From NCBI RefSeq assembly GCF_030272615.1, contig NC_081414.1:914573648-914637647 (forward strand): a DNA stretch of 64,000 nt, in the 5' to 3' direction. Source of the DNA: Cryptomeria japonica. Lineage: Eukaryota; Streptophyta; Pinopsida; Cupressales; Cupressaceae. The notes beneath the pieces are model-generated. The model did no database searches and was not told where the DNA came from. It saw only the letters and a program-made list of their open reading frames with translations. A program made the translations under genes and the position numbers. Below, one piece after another: positions 1 to 11,648 of the stretch (position 1 is its first letter; every line of letters begins with the position of its first letter).

Positions 1-232
1 GTAATTAGGAAAGTTTGGAGATCATTTACGACAAACATTTTTGATTAAGGTAAAAGCAGGTTTTGAAGGGGCCCCGAAACCCTTTTACGAAATGTCCTTA
101 CAAGAGAATAGCATTAAGAAACTAAAAGGAACATACATAAGAAAAAATAGCATAGCAACTAGAAAAAACTAGCAGAAAAGCCCCAAAAAACTAGCAACAA
201 CCAGCCAAACCAGAAAAAGCACTGAAAAGGAA

Positions 233-1064
233 CTATTTTATGTTTTTTTGGACATTAGCCAAGTTACTGCTAATCCCATACAACTCTTCGATATTATCCC
301 TAAGATTAGGGATTTCCTTAGCAGACACCACAACAACTTTCTTCAAGCTCACCCTAGTTCTCTTTGCTTCTCCATCAAGAGTAGAATCCCCGATCCTAGT
401 CTCGATAGCATCTTCATCAATGTCGAGGTCCACCACCGGTTTGGGAGAGCTAGAACTTTCAAGGACCTTAGAGATTTCCTCTAGGTTCTTTGTAACAACA
501 GTCAAGATGTTTGGAATTATTCCCAGCAGGTTTTTCATTGCCACTTTACCTTCTTCTAGATAGTCAATTTGAGCTTCCATCTTCTTAGCTTTTTCCTCCA
601 TGTCCTTTCATTTCTTCTGGTTCCTATCATCTTCCTTCCTTTTCTCATCCATCTACTTACCATTTTTTTCCATATTCTTCAAAAATTCATATGTCCATCT
701 ATCAAAACCCAATCTAGCCTCGGTAAGGTTTTTGAGGTTATCCAGGAATAACCCTTCTCCAACACCCTCCTTATCCTTACTTAGTCGTTTCCTTCTCGGG
801 TTCCTTATTCTTCTCCCTCTCAGAATCCATTTATTTTTCCTCATTAACCTTCTCATCCTTCTCCACCATAGGTTGGCCATTGACATTTCCTAAGCTAGCA
901 CTATGAATTGGACTATCTTGGTCGGACACGTCCTCAGCTTCATCTTCCTCTGCTCCCACGTCCTCATCTTTCCAACTTTCCTCACCTCCAAACTCATCCG
1001 TTTCCATTTCACTACCATCTTTTCTGGTATCCTCTGTGTCATTTTTGTCCTCTTGGGTGTTCAT
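233..1064 (-). pseudogene. decayed acidic, lysine-rich coiled-coil ORF, function unknown
   Basis: Read from an ATG at 1064, the first 77 codons are strongly acidic (for example GAEEDEAEDVSDQD) and end at a stop at 831. Lysine/glutamate-rich coding potential continues after a frame change (FDRWTYEFLKNMEK, near 680-720). It resumes at 601-233 as a helical, coiled-coil-like stretch beginning MEEKAKKMEAQIDYLEEGK. Several stops and at least one frameshift separate the pieces, so no full protein is made. I do not recognise a family. The composition recalls the charged linkers of ORF2 in the pol-less LTR elements of this window, but no specific motif matches. It lies beside an LTR remnant (1080-1400), so it may be an internal ORF of an old retroelement. 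Confidence 0.35.
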
Positions 1065-1079
1065 CCTCTATGACAAAGG

Positions 1080-1400
1080 TTGACCCCCCTCCTAATCACA
1101 TTATTAGGAATGTGCAAATGATTAGGGGAGGCTAAATGGGTATATGTGAAAAGTGATTAGGATGCAAGTGGGAAAGTCAGGAGAAATTAATATTTGGAGA
1201 GATAATGAGTATAAAATTAAAATCAATTTCATTTTTATTTGGAGGAAAAGGCTAAAATGAATTAAATTGAATAAACAAGGGGATTTATTTAATTTAAATG
1301 ATAAAGTAGGCTAATATATATCTAGATTGATAAATTAATTAAAGTAATTCACCTAGGAAAGTATACTAGGAAAATGGAAGAATAATCGTGTATCATCATA
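1080..1400 (-). repeat. LTR remnant resembling the LTR at 51923-53304
   Basis: The order of landmarks matches the LTR of element D: GATGCAAGTGGGA, an AT-rich run of TTAATT/TTTATTTAA motifs, then CACCTAGGAAAGT near the end (D has CACTTAGGAAAGT). Neither clean TG/CA ends nor a target duplication was found, so only a decayed fragment is claimed. Confidence 0.35.
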
Positions 1401-3530
1401 AATTGTATCCCTATACAATTTCATCCTCACTTAAGCCTCACTTTAGGATTCAGACCTTTTGTGCTTTTGACCATGTTTGATTCTACTCGCACCAACTTTA
1501 AATCTCAATCTTCATGGTCATATAGTTCAATGGTCTTAAATTTATCCTTGATAGGTTGGACAAGGACATCCTAGATTCCCTTGTCCTTGGACAAGGATTT
1601 CATCGATACCTTTGTCCTTTTTCCCTTGTCCTACTTATAGGGGCTCAATTTTGGACCTAACAACAATCGTAAAATTTGAGCAGGAGTTTCCTTCTTATGT
1701 TGGCCTATCTTGAAAATTCAAACATGTTTGATGAGGATATGTATAAAATCAGTCCTTACCCCTTATTTTAACATCCATCAATATCCATCTTACATCTCTC
1801 CAATTCAATTTCTCAAGAGAAAGATTCATTTCAAGTGAGAAAACAATTAAGCATTATCAAGGCAATGAAGGAGAGGTCAAGTATTTGGTTTTCAAGAATT
1901 TGAGATGGCATCCATCATCAAGACATTATGAAGAAATATTTCATTCCTACATGATAACATCAACCTTTGCATGAAGACTTCAAGGTAAGATTCATCAAGG
2001 TATTACATTTCAATTTAGATCTAGCCTCTTCTCTTAAAAGGCATACCTTGCACTTCCATTTCATTTCAATTTCAATTTCAATTATAAGGTCAATTCCAAA
2101 CCCAAGGTTTGACCTAGCCAAACCCATATCAACAACACAATTTATCTTCTTTTTTTTTGTAGGTTATAGGTTCAAAAGCTACAATTGCATGATCATGTCG
2201 AGTAGACATTAGACAATTAGATCCATCTTTTGTAGGAGCAAAAATCAGAGGACAAGGTTGCCATACACACCTTTGTTCAACAAATTTTTGGTAAGTATTT
2301 AGGAGATCATTTGACTATATTCTAATCTTGAAAAAATATTTTTCGTTTGCATCTGATATTTTGAGGACAAGGTGGCCCAAAACATCCTTGTCTCACACTT
2401 CCAGATCCAGATTCTAGACACGGGTTCTCCTCAATTTCCTTATTCTAGATCTATGTTTATGGTTTCATATCAAATCTGAAACTACCTATTCATGTTAATT
2501 TATGTGACCAATTTTTATGTCTTTATCAGGTTAGATCTAGAATTTAATTTACATCTTTTCATAGCTCATTTTCAACTCAAATAAAGGAGATATGAATCTC
2601 TCTTGTGCTCAGTTCTTTTCAATCATATTTATGACTGGGCAAGTAGCTTCACCCTCTCCTTTAATTTAATGTGTGATAAATAGGTCTAGTTCCTTTTTTA
2701 CATGCATAAACTTGTGAAAATCCATTTTTCACCTTTACAAATCAATAATTAATTAAAAAATTATAAATTATTTAATTAACGGGATGATAAGGATAGACAA
2801 ATAAGATGGACAAATTGATCAAATGTGAATGGTCAATTTTAGGTATCTACATTGGTCACATAATTTTTTATCACACCCTATAATAACTATCCACCTACCA
2901 TAATAAATTTATGGCACAATGGATCAACATTGAATTTTTCTAGTATGAATAAATGATTAAAATAGAGACTCGTGGAAAAATGAGACTTTAGATACTCGTG
3001 TGGAGGAACTTGCTACATGTATTATTATTATATAGTGTAAATCATAAATTAATTATTTATGAATGCCTTATTTTCTAAAGTATTTAAAATTAATAGTGTT
3101 GATAAGAGTCGCGTGACTCATTGGTATAAGGCACATGTAAATTGGGAGATACATTTCTAGAGGTATGTATGAGTTTCTTCTACACAAGAATATTGATGTA
3201 TGTTATTTTTTTATGGGTCTATTAAGGAGGTATAAGGAGTTATAATGTTTTTCATGATTATAAAGCTTTCAATTTGTTTGAATATTTTTGGAGAAATAAG
3301 AGTGTAGTCACTTTAAAGGTGAAGAGATTTATTTTTCATTTCTATTATAAGGATTTCATTGTAAGAGTATATTATTATTATTCAAATTTGATTCTCACTA
3401 TATTTCTTTTGATCATAGTCATACATATCACAAATATTATTTTTTATTTTTGTGGTCATTTATGCTATGTGTAATAGGGGTTTCAAATATTCAAAGACTC
3501 ATATACCATATTTGGTAAATTAAGTGCAAA
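1401..3530. other. AT-rich stretch without a recognised gene
   Basis: Only short spurious ORFs are present. A possible LTR terminus is visible at 2842-2851: the minus strand reads TGTAGATACC, followed by AT-rich TTAATTAAAT sequence, similar in style to the solo LTR at 32090, which starts TGTAGACG. I found no matching second end. Confidence 0.4.
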
Positions 3531-3719
3531 AAATCAAATCAAAGGTTAGACGCAATGGATGCAGGAGGATTTTTATCATCCCAAGCTAGCTTCTCACTTA
3601 GAGATGATTCACAAAATGAGAAGTATCCTTTCACATGTGTGTCCTTGAAGAAAAGAGGGGGCTTGACATAATGTTTGTCCCTTCAAGGAGAAATGGGGGA
3701 CAAGTTTTCTTGTGATTCA

Positions 3720-4010
3720 TATTTGATCGGTGATTTGTAGAGAACTTGAGGAAACATTGGATAGACTCAAAGTGGATGCAAACTTTTGAAGGAAAGGTGT
3801 CTCATGTACAGACTTTTGGTTGGTGATTTGTGCAATAGAGGAGGGATTGTTTCCACAACACTTGATAAGGCGTTAGACAGACTTGGAAGGAGATGTGGAC
3901 TTTAAGAGAAAACATGTCTCATGTGTAACACTAAAGGATGCATTAGGAACACTCGAAAGAGATGTGGAATTTTAGAGGAAATGCGTCTCATTGTGCATAG
4001 AGGGTGGGAA
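3720..4010. repeat. degenerate tandem repeat, about three units
   Basis: A pattern of 'gaaacatt...gacag/acactt...GATGTGGA...ttt...gagga/gaaa..GTCTCATTG/GTCTCATGTG' recurs about three times, the clearest shared block being GTCTCATGTG/GTCTCATTG at about 3810, 3878 and 3988. Unit lengths vary, so this is an old, diverged array. No coding sense is visible. Confidence 0.35.
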
Positions 4011-4207
4011 CCTTTTATGTTTTGTTTAATGTTGTGCAAATAGTTGCAAGTCCTATAGTCAAGAGATCCACTAATGCATCCAGTTTGGTGTTTCTTGGGT
4101 GAGCAAGGAAAATTGGTGAAGGTGCTTCATCAAAGTGTCCAGAAGGGTTGGGTTCAAAACCCTTTCAATGTTCGACTCTTGTTCGAAGTAATGTAATATG
4201 GAGGGAA

Positions 4208-4380
4208 TGTTGATGTATTACATTATTTAGAAGGTTTACTTTTAGGTTAAACCAATAAACAACTACTTAGATGGTTTATGTGATGTAGTTATGTAACAGG
4301 TTTAGTTTTGTATTGCCTATTTAAACACATAATGCTTGAATCAATAAAAATCAAGTTTTCACCACTATGCGCTTTCAAAA
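4208..4380 (+). repeat. possible LTR start with upstream purine tract
   Basis: A purine tract (GGAGGGAA, 4200-4207) directly precedes TGTTGATGTATTAC, as expected at a PPT/3'-LTR junction. A TATTTAAA box-like sequence follows near 4320. The other end of the LTR was not identified, so this is a weak call. Confidence 0.25.
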
Positions 4381-4429
4381 AATACTAGTCTATAACCAAA
4401 TTTTCATGCTCTTACTATTAAGAAATTGT

Positions 4430-5650
4430 AAGCTATCAAGTGGTTTGATAAAATTATCATTGGTCCTTTTTTAAAATCAAGGCCTCCTTTCTCTTACAAT
4501 GCATTTAGAAGGCTTCTCAACAAGATTGTCAATTTCTTCAATGGAAATGCTTTTTCCTTCAACATGGTTTTAGGTTTGCCTTATCATCAATTTGGTGGAG
4601 CAAACTTGTCAATTACCATAATCAACTACTGGATATTTATTTTCCTAAGCATTCTTATCATTTATATAAGAAATCTATTTGTTAATTTGAGTAAATTTGG
4701 TACTTTAATGTTGTTGAACAAGTTTCATGGCTAAATATTAAAGATTGGTTTAGGTTGAATATGGAGTATAGAGAATTTCTTATACATCCTTTAAAATTTG
4801 TACTCTAAGAGACTACAATTTTTTTAAAGATTAGAAATGGCTTGCTACTTTGCATTTCTAGAATTTTCCACTTAAGAAAATCTATCTACATTCACTACCT
4901 TCCTCAAGGATTATTCCTCACAAATGTAAATTTAGTGCTAGAAAGTGCACCAAAGTGAGTGCACAAATATGACAATCCAAAACTGATGATGAGACTCAAT
5001 TGTTGGCTTAGAAAATTATACATCATAAGCTACATGTTGGAAATAGATTAAGATTCATTAAATTTCAACCAAAAACCCACCCCTTTTGTTTTTGCATTGA
5101 AAGTATGAGGTACATATTTTGGGATTTTCCATTAGTGAAAAAAAATAGAATGTTGTCTTCAAAATAAAATGATACTTTTCATAGCAAGATGAACTACAAA
5201 GAAGCTCTTCTTGGCTTTAGTATGCATAATGATATCATTGATGATTATTTTAGACAAGTTATTTTAAGACATATTTTGAAAGTCATGTGTTCTACCATGT
5301 TCTCAAGAAATTATTTTCAGGTGGCTTTCTTGTTTGCATAGATCCCATAGATTGCCAAGAGAAATGTGTTATATATGACTCAACTTTGTCAAATTCAAGA
5401 GCAAAGTGAAGAACTTTAGAACAACTATGAAATGGAAATTTTATAAAATTTTCAAGCTATGTAATTCCTTATATTAGCTTGTGTAATTTGATGCCTTTCT
5501 CTATTAATTGCTTGTTATTATTGTTGCTCCTTTTTGGATTATTGTATTCAATTTGTATTGTGAAGTATTCTACTTTAGCTACTTCTGGTAGCTACTATTA
5601 TTTGTAATTCCACTTTGATTAATATAAAAAAATTAAAAAATGAAAATGAC
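4430..5650 (+). pseudogene. LINE (non-LTR) reverse transcriptase C-terminal remnant
   Basis: Conceptual translation with several stops and frame changes gives the look of the region after the RT domain of plant L1-type LINEs. At about 5068-5152 it contains CFCIESMRYIFWDFPLVK, which fits the reverse-transcriptase zinc-binding (zf-RVT) pattern C-x-C...ES..H.F..CP with the H and last C replaced. Downstream residues (KEALLGF, then ...FRQVILRHILKVM) are also in family style. It ends in an A-rich stretch (AATATAAAAAAATTAAAAAATG, about 5622-5643) that could be the LINE tail. It is non-functional and 5'-truncated, and no target duplication was identified. Confidence 0.45.
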
Positions 5651-6229
5651 AATTAAATTTTCTAAACTCTAGGCAAAAATTTATTAACATTAATTGTTTT
5701 AAACTTTCTTAACTTTTTCTTCTTTTTTTTTTTAAATTACGAGTCAAACATATTGATAAGCTTTAGATCACACGAATCCACAGTTACGTTTTTTTAATAT
5801 GTATATGATAATAAAATCAAAATTAAAATTAAATCTAAAATTACTTTTGAAATCTCAATCAAAGAGAACAATTTGTAAATAGTAAAGAAATCAAAACATC
5901 AACATAACCTTGAATTAAACTTAATCTAATTCCTACAATATTATGCTAGCATTACAGCAACATTAAATTTCATGGTAGTGATTTTAGTTTTGAATTAATG
6001 AAACTTTAAACTAGTCTACTTGAGAACAAAAAATATTTCAAAAATTATACTAGCTTATATATATTTGATAATATACATAGAATAAGTAGAGTGATATCCT
6101 TCTAGAGCCACCTTTTTTTTTATTGATTTATAAACATTAAAGTGCAATAGGTGCCTCGAGAATGATATCTCTCAGCAAGTATTCTATATATATTATTAAA
6201 TATATATAAGCTAGTAGCAGTCGCAACAT
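5651..6229. other. AT-rich intergenic sequence, nothing recognised
   Basis: No ORF longer than about 60 codons and no repeat structure beyond A/T runs was seen. Confidence 0.5.
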
Positions 6230-7138
6230 GAATTGGAAGACATGGTATAAATTAATTTCAAATTATATATTGTTGTATAGTTATAGGTTTTGGATTTGTA
6301 TAGTCTTAGATTTAGGATTCCATTTGGTTCAATTCTATATTTATAATTATAGTTAGGATTGGGATCAAAATGGTAGGCCTAATTCAATAAGGATTAGAGG
6401 TCATTTTGGTTTACTATTAGGGTTAGGATTTGATTTGGTTCAAAATAGTAGGCCTAATTCAATAACGAATAGGGTTCAATTTGGTTTTCAATTAGGCTTA
6501 GGGCTTGATTTGGTTTAAAGTTATAATCAAGATTAGGTTAATCGTAAGAGTTAGTTTATGATTCAATTTAGGGATAGGTTTGATTCGGTTTAGTTTATTT
6601 TGGTTTGAGTTAATTTTATTTAGGCCCTTGTCACAAAGTAATTTTGCTTAATTTTTGTTTTTGTTAATTTTTATTAGGTTTATTATAAGAGTTAGTAAAT
6701 GAATTCATTTAGGGTTAGGTTTTATTTTGGTGTAGTTAGGGTTAAGGATCAATTATTGGGTTCAAATTAATTTAGTGTTAAGGTTAGCGAATGTTTCAAT
6801 TTAGGATTAGGGTTTGATTTGGTATAGTCAGGGTTAGGGTTCAATTTAGTTTAGTGTTTAATTTTGTTTCAAGTTAGGGTTCATCATTGTGTTAATGTTA
6901 CTTTTTCATTTGGTTTAGTAATAGGGTTTTATACGTTAAGTGTTAGATTTAGGGTTTGATTTGGTTATTTGTTTAGTTAGGTTTAGGTTTTGGCTTAAAT
7001 TTTATTTTATGTTTATGGTATGATTTGCTTTAGGGTTAGGGTTCAATTAATTATAGAATTTGATTAGCTTAATAGTTAAGGATTCAATTTGTAGTTTAGT
7101 GTTTAATTTTATTTGAAGTTAGGGTTCTATATGATGTT
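6230..7138. repeat. degenerate GTTAGGGTTT/GATTTGGTT repeat field
   Basis: Short words such as GTTAGGGTT, GGGTTTGATTTGGTT and TTTAGTGTT recur irregularly through about 900 bases. The same field continues at 22411-22661 on the other side of element A, which shows A was inserted into it. The words resemble diverged plant telomere repeat (TTTAGGG) mixed with another short unit. There is no coding sense. Confidence 0.55.
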
Positions 7139-8263
7139 TGTTGGAATCAAGGAAAATTGAGAGTTGGGGGGGTGAATCAGTGTTCTAGAATTTTTAACAT
7201 TCTTAATCTGTCCTTTTAACCACTTAATATAAATGAACAAAAGTGGAGTGCAAAAGCACAAAGAAAATAACCACAACATCATAGCACCAATATTTTTATG
7301 TGGAAACCAAGTTAAGGGAAAAACCACGGTAGAATTGAGACCCACAATATTAATATACCTTGTGAGAAGTATAATAATATTACGTGAGAGCAATGTGCAT
7401 GCATTCAAGAACACTTCTTAGAGCTCGCTGCTCAAATTATAATAAGAGCTATGACCCCGGAAGGCTCACTACCTTACAAAAGATTACAAATAATAATTGG
7501 AATGTCTAAACTGAAAAACAACATCTACAAATGCCAAAAATAGTTTTGGTTAAGCACAAAATACTCTTCTCTGCAACACTACTCTATTATGATATTTTGT
7601 TGTATTCTGAAGCTGAAATCTTCTAATCACGCACTTGAAACTTCACACAATCACTCATACATACTTCACACATAAATACCAATTTACAAAATTATCAAAG
7701 CATATGCTTTTATATATCTGCAACATCAAATTAGATTTATTTCATGTTAGCCCAAAAATACATAACATGTAAATAAAACGTGCTACCCAAGTTGGCTCGA
7801 TCCGATCCAAAAATAACCATGTGGACCAAAATAAATTTTCCACACACTTCACATATGTCTTCTTAACATACTCAAGCACACAAACAATCACCAAAATTGA
7901 TCTACAAGATCTGCGCAATGAATATCCACACATTACCGCTGATGAACATTGTTCTAATGAGAAACTTGTCTACTAGATCTTCCAACTCACACCAAACTCA
8001 ACACTAGATGCCATAAACTTGAAATAAGACATATTACACATCCATAATGCTTCTTCGAGATCCACAACAAAAAATATCCAACACAAATGATTTTCCAACC
8101 AAAATACTGTACATTATCGAATGACCTATTCTATTTTATCAAAGCTCATCAGACCTCAGACTCTCTTTCGAAATGAATGAATCATGAACCGGATATTGGA
8201 TATCTAACTCAAGTTGCCATCAATGATAACATCCAAACAACAATACAATGTCTCTTTCCAACA
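7139..8263 (-). repeat. Element A 3' LTR
   Basis: Starts TGTTGGAATCAAGG and ends TTTCCAACA on the plus strand. It aligns along its length with 21289-22410. It includes the shared LTR core (GGGAAAAACCACGG near 7317) and a degenerate version of the PBS-side stem-loop. Confidence 0.85.
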
Positions 8264-8277
8264 ATCTCCCCCTTTGG
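8264..8277 (-). promoter_or_regulatory. Element A polypurine tract
   Basis: On the minus strand CCAAAGGGGGAGAT directly precedes the LTR. A second GGGGGAG block lies at 8380-8390, giving the multiple-PPT arrangement seen in the other elements. Confidence 0.8.
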
Positions 8278-8509
8278 CATTCATTGCAACACTTAGTGAA
8301 AAATGACTAAATGTCAAACCAAAACCAAAATATATACATAGCAACCAAAAATCTGACTGTCAGACTCCAAAAATCAATACTCCCCCTAAGATCAACATTT
8401 TCACTGCTATACACTTTCCCTTTGACATCAATGGCAAAGGTAGGGTCCCAAAAACCAAAAATTCAAGCCAAAATTGTTATACACATATGTACACACAATC
8501 CTTACATAC

Positions 8510-9440
8510 TCACAAAAATTTGAAGATGTCTGCATAGGAATTATTTACTGTATCCAAGTGAATGTCCCAACCCTTCTTCAAGCTCTCCAAAATTGTTATC
8601 AAACTACTAAAAAGGTAAGCTTTGTCTTTTGTTGTCTTAAGATCTTTTGTATCATTGTTTTCCAGAGCATCTTGAGTATCTCTAAGAGCACTCAACATTG
8701 TATCCAACTTAGGAATATTGAGACTCCTAAATTCTCCAAATCTACCAATTATTTTCTCTTGGTCATGGCTCAGACTTCTGATTTTCAAGCAGTGATATTA
8801 CTTGATTTTCATGACTGCTCAATAATACTGACAAAGGATCAACTGACTGAGATATTTGTTCTATCTCATCATCATGTACCTTCCTGCTTATTCTCAATAT
8901 CTGCAATGAACTTGGATTGTGATAAGCATGATTTGTACAAGTTGCCACCTTCAGACAATGCATCTTGCATACTCTTTACACAAACATCTAAAGTGACTTT
9001 GTCTTTGGTAATCATCTTTTTCAAATCTTGGAGCCTCTTTGCATTGAATTCATTTCAGATGTTCTCCTCAACAAACTTCTCAAAGGACTCAAAATGTGTA
9101 TTTACAAAATTGATTAAACTTTTTAACTGCCTGGATGGAGTGTTTGAAGTATCCTTTTGAAATGAGCATATCAAGTTTTCCAAAATATCGGTTGCTAGGG
9201 TTAGCAGCATACTATCCTCAGTATGAGACTTTAGAAGATCCTCATTGGCCTTTGGTTGAGTGAATGATGCTAATTGAAGCTTTTAGATTGGAGACAGAGA
9301 AGCGAGGTTAATCGGATGTTGAATAAACTCTTGATCATCGATGACTTTCTTTCCCTTCATTGTATCTACAATGTATTTTGCCTCTACAATGTATTTTGCC
9401 TCAATCTTAACTTCAACCTTAATCTTTGTATAGGAGTAAA
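8510..9440 (-). pseudogene. Element A ORF2, C-terminal segment (helical)
   Basis: Continuation of A ORF2 after the inserted block ending near 17285. The frame reads KVEVKIEAKYIVEAKYIV at its start, where an 18-bp tandem duplication has repeated EAKYIV. It runs through long helical stretches (FVNTHFESFEKFVEENI, LKKMITKDKVTLDVCV) to GWDIHLDTVNNSYADIFKFL, with the stop at 8510. Layout and charge resemble the C-terminal coiled coil of E ORF2 (56029-55499), and the end ITILESLKKGWDIHL resembles ITETLLETWENVF in B (50500). At least four stops or frame changes are present. The function is unknown, but a structural or oligomerising role would fit the predicted helices. Confidence 0.6.
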
Positions 9441-9442
9441 TT

Positions 9443-9842
9443 TGTTACCTCTAAGATGACAAATCCTAGAGAAAAATCTATCTACTGCTACCTCACTCAA
9501 ACTGGCGCTAAGGGTGATCCAGAAGATAGGAACAATAGAACTAGATGATTATGTCATAGAGAAGATCTCTAGACAAATCTATGAAGCCTCTATCTTTTGG
9601 ATGAATGCGCAGAGATGGGACACCATCACAATGCGCTATCATCCTATAGGGACAGAGTGCAGAGACTATATAACAAATGCAAATGCAATAATATAACTAA
9701 ATTAACAATGTTATTATAAATAAAATAAAAGGGATAGAATGCTAACAGTTAAAAGAAGGTAAAGGAAGGTTAAAGGAAGCTTAAATCCAATCCACGATTG
9801 AAGCCTCCAACAAGATAATCTCCTTTATCTAATCATGAACCT
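9443..9842 (+). repeat. direct repeat K, left copy (probable LTR fragment)
   Basis: Starts TGTTACCTCTAAGATGA after AAATT and matches 16132-16511 over about 380-400 bases through ATCATGAACCT, after which the copies diverge. The right copy is preceded by a purine run (GAAGAGGAGGAAATT), as a PPT would be. The pair probably represents LTR fragments of an element inserted into A, but no clean second end was found. Confidence 0.5.
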
Positions 9843-10294
9843 ATAATTGGTCTTTAACCAAATGTAATGCCACTTTTCAACTAAACATAATTAATTGTTT
9901 GCAGCGGAATTAATAGATTAAATTTTAATTTGAAGTTCATTAATTAAAGGTAAATATCATTAAATTATATGTAATGATAATAATTATAAAGTAAATTAAT
10001 AACATAATAAATGGAATAACATAGCCACTTAATTCAACCATATTATTGGCAATCATATATAAAGAATTCTCAATATCTTATACAATCAAGGTTTTCCAAT
10101 ACTTATCTTAATCTTGAGCACCTGGAATAGTCATTCTCACTCCAAGAAGATTCAGTGGCCTTGGGTCCTTTATGGCTATGGCACGCCACAGAGGAAACCG
10201 ATTCTTACACAAAACCAACCATATTATCTAGAATTCAAAGGAATAGTCATAGGTCTAGGATCTTTTATGGCAAGTAAGCACTCCAGGAGGATAG

Positions 10295-10482
10295 GTTCTT
10301 ACATAGAACCCCACATGCCTTCACGACATGAAATAAACACAGTTCTTACATAGAACCCCACATGCCTTCATGACATGAAATAAACATGGTTCTTACACAG
10401 AACCCCACATGCCTTCACGACATGAAATAAATACGGTTCTTACATAGAACCCCACATGCCTTCAAGGCATGAAATAAACACA
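10295..10482. repeat. 47-bp tandem repeat, four copies
   Basis: Units begin with GTTCTTACA at 10295, 10342, 10389 and 10436, each continuing TAGAACCCCACATGCCTTCA with one or two substitutions. Weaker related units occur upstream (about 10160-10290). Confidence 0.85.
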
Positions 10483-10651
10483 ACCCTAGCCAGGACACTC
10501 CCGAGTGTACACTATACCCCAAGTTGGACACATGTTGTGTGCCCCTTCTCCAATGCCCATGCCAACCAATGACCTTAACCTTCATTCCTTTGTGCTCTCT
10601 AAATTCCTATATTTCCACCCATGCCCATAGCCCACCAATGACCTTAACCTT

Positions 10652-11149
10652 CTAGAGGTTGACAAGATAGAAATCATATAAGGATTTGAAAAAGATCACA
10701 CTCATGGAACTTCATGTGCGACTGATCAATTGCTATGTTTGGGTAATGCATTCGAAATAGATACGGTTGCATACCATTTATCTATCTTGATTAAATCCTT
10801 TTATCCTGATGGTATTAAATTAAAGTACTTTCTCTTCTATCTGGTATTGGTGGAGAAGAGGTTGCTTTGCATCAACCTGACCTGCCACCTATCGACCTAA
10901 CCTACCACCTATTGGCAAGTCAGGTCGATGCAAAGCAACCTCTTCTCTACCAATACCAAATAGAAGAGAAAGAACTTTCATTTAATGCCATTAGGATAAA
11001 AGTCTTTAATCAAGATAGATAAATGGTTTGCAACTGTATCTATTTGGATTACATTACCCATACATCGCAATCGATCAGTCGCACGTGAAGTTCCATGAGT
11101 GTGATCTTTTTCAAATCTTAATATGATTTCTATCTCGTCAACCTCTAGA
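10652..11149. repeat. long inverted repeat (palindrome), arms about 236 bp
   Basis: The left arm 10652-10887 is the reverse complement of 10913-11149 with scattered mismatches, around a 25-base loop (10888-10912). Examples: CTAGAGGTTGACAAGATAG pairs with CTATCTCGTCAACCTCTAG, and GAAGAGGTTGCTTTGCATC pairs with GATGCAAAGCAACCTCTTC. Transcription would give a near-perfect hairpin. No ORF spans it. It may be a foldback element or an inverted duplication. Confidence 0.85.
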
Positions 11150-11305
11150 GGAGCCACCTAACTTGGCCCCACCCAAACCAAGATCCATTATTCCCACTTT
11201 TCAAGATTGTATTTCTCTTCACTATCTTGCAGTTTCCCTCATGAATTTTCAATTATAGTGCAGAGTTCTTCACAAAGGACACCACCACATCATCTAGAGT
11301 CTATG

Positions 11306-11648
11306 CTTCAATTTTTTTCTTTGATCCCATGGAGTCCAATAGTCCTTTATCTAAGGAAGTGCTTCCTGAATAGTCATGGGGGGGAGATGTAATGCTTGAA
11401 ATCACCCTTCTATTGGGAGATTGTGTACATAACCTCTTGGTCTTCTAAAAGCTGAAAATTACTTCGAGTCCACCAACTCTGGTTCCACACTATAGAAATT
11501 TTTGGATATTGACTTCCAAATATCCTTCAGTGAAAAAGCATCATTCTCATTATATAAAAAAGGTGCTCCTTGCATGAACACATTTATTTCCTCCAAGCGT
11601 GGCCAAATAGGTTTCGCAGGAACTCCAGAACCAGTTAGTCCCTCCAGA
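11306..11648 (-). pseudogene. fragment resembling a DRM-type de novo DNA methyltransferase
   Basis: In one minus-strand frame with a few stops the translation reads GAPFLYNENDAF, then EPELVDSK, FSAFRRPRGYVHNLPIEG, PPMTIQEALP and WTPWDQRKKL. This order matches the segment just before and into the methyltransferase domain of plant Domains Rearranged Methylases, where ...FFYYENV...EPEFVDSK...RGYVHNLP...PP.TI.EALP..K.WWP.WDPR is conserved (from family knowledge, not searched). Only about 110 residues are present. The ubiquitin-associated domains and the catalytic PC motif are absent, so it cannot act as an enzyme. It sits between repeat K and a CACTA end, which suggests transduplication of a cellular gene piece by a transposon. 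An alternative is a relic of a retrocopied gene. Confidence 0.65.

Noticed and set aside
8474-9160. Plus-strand ORF of 228 codons.
   Set aside because: It lies antisense to the C-terminal part of A ORF2, which aligns in layout with E and B. No domain was seen on the plus strand.
10295-10482. Regular 47-bp units as a CRISPR-like array.
   Set aside because: Units are contiguous without unique spacers and the context is a plant retroelement region.
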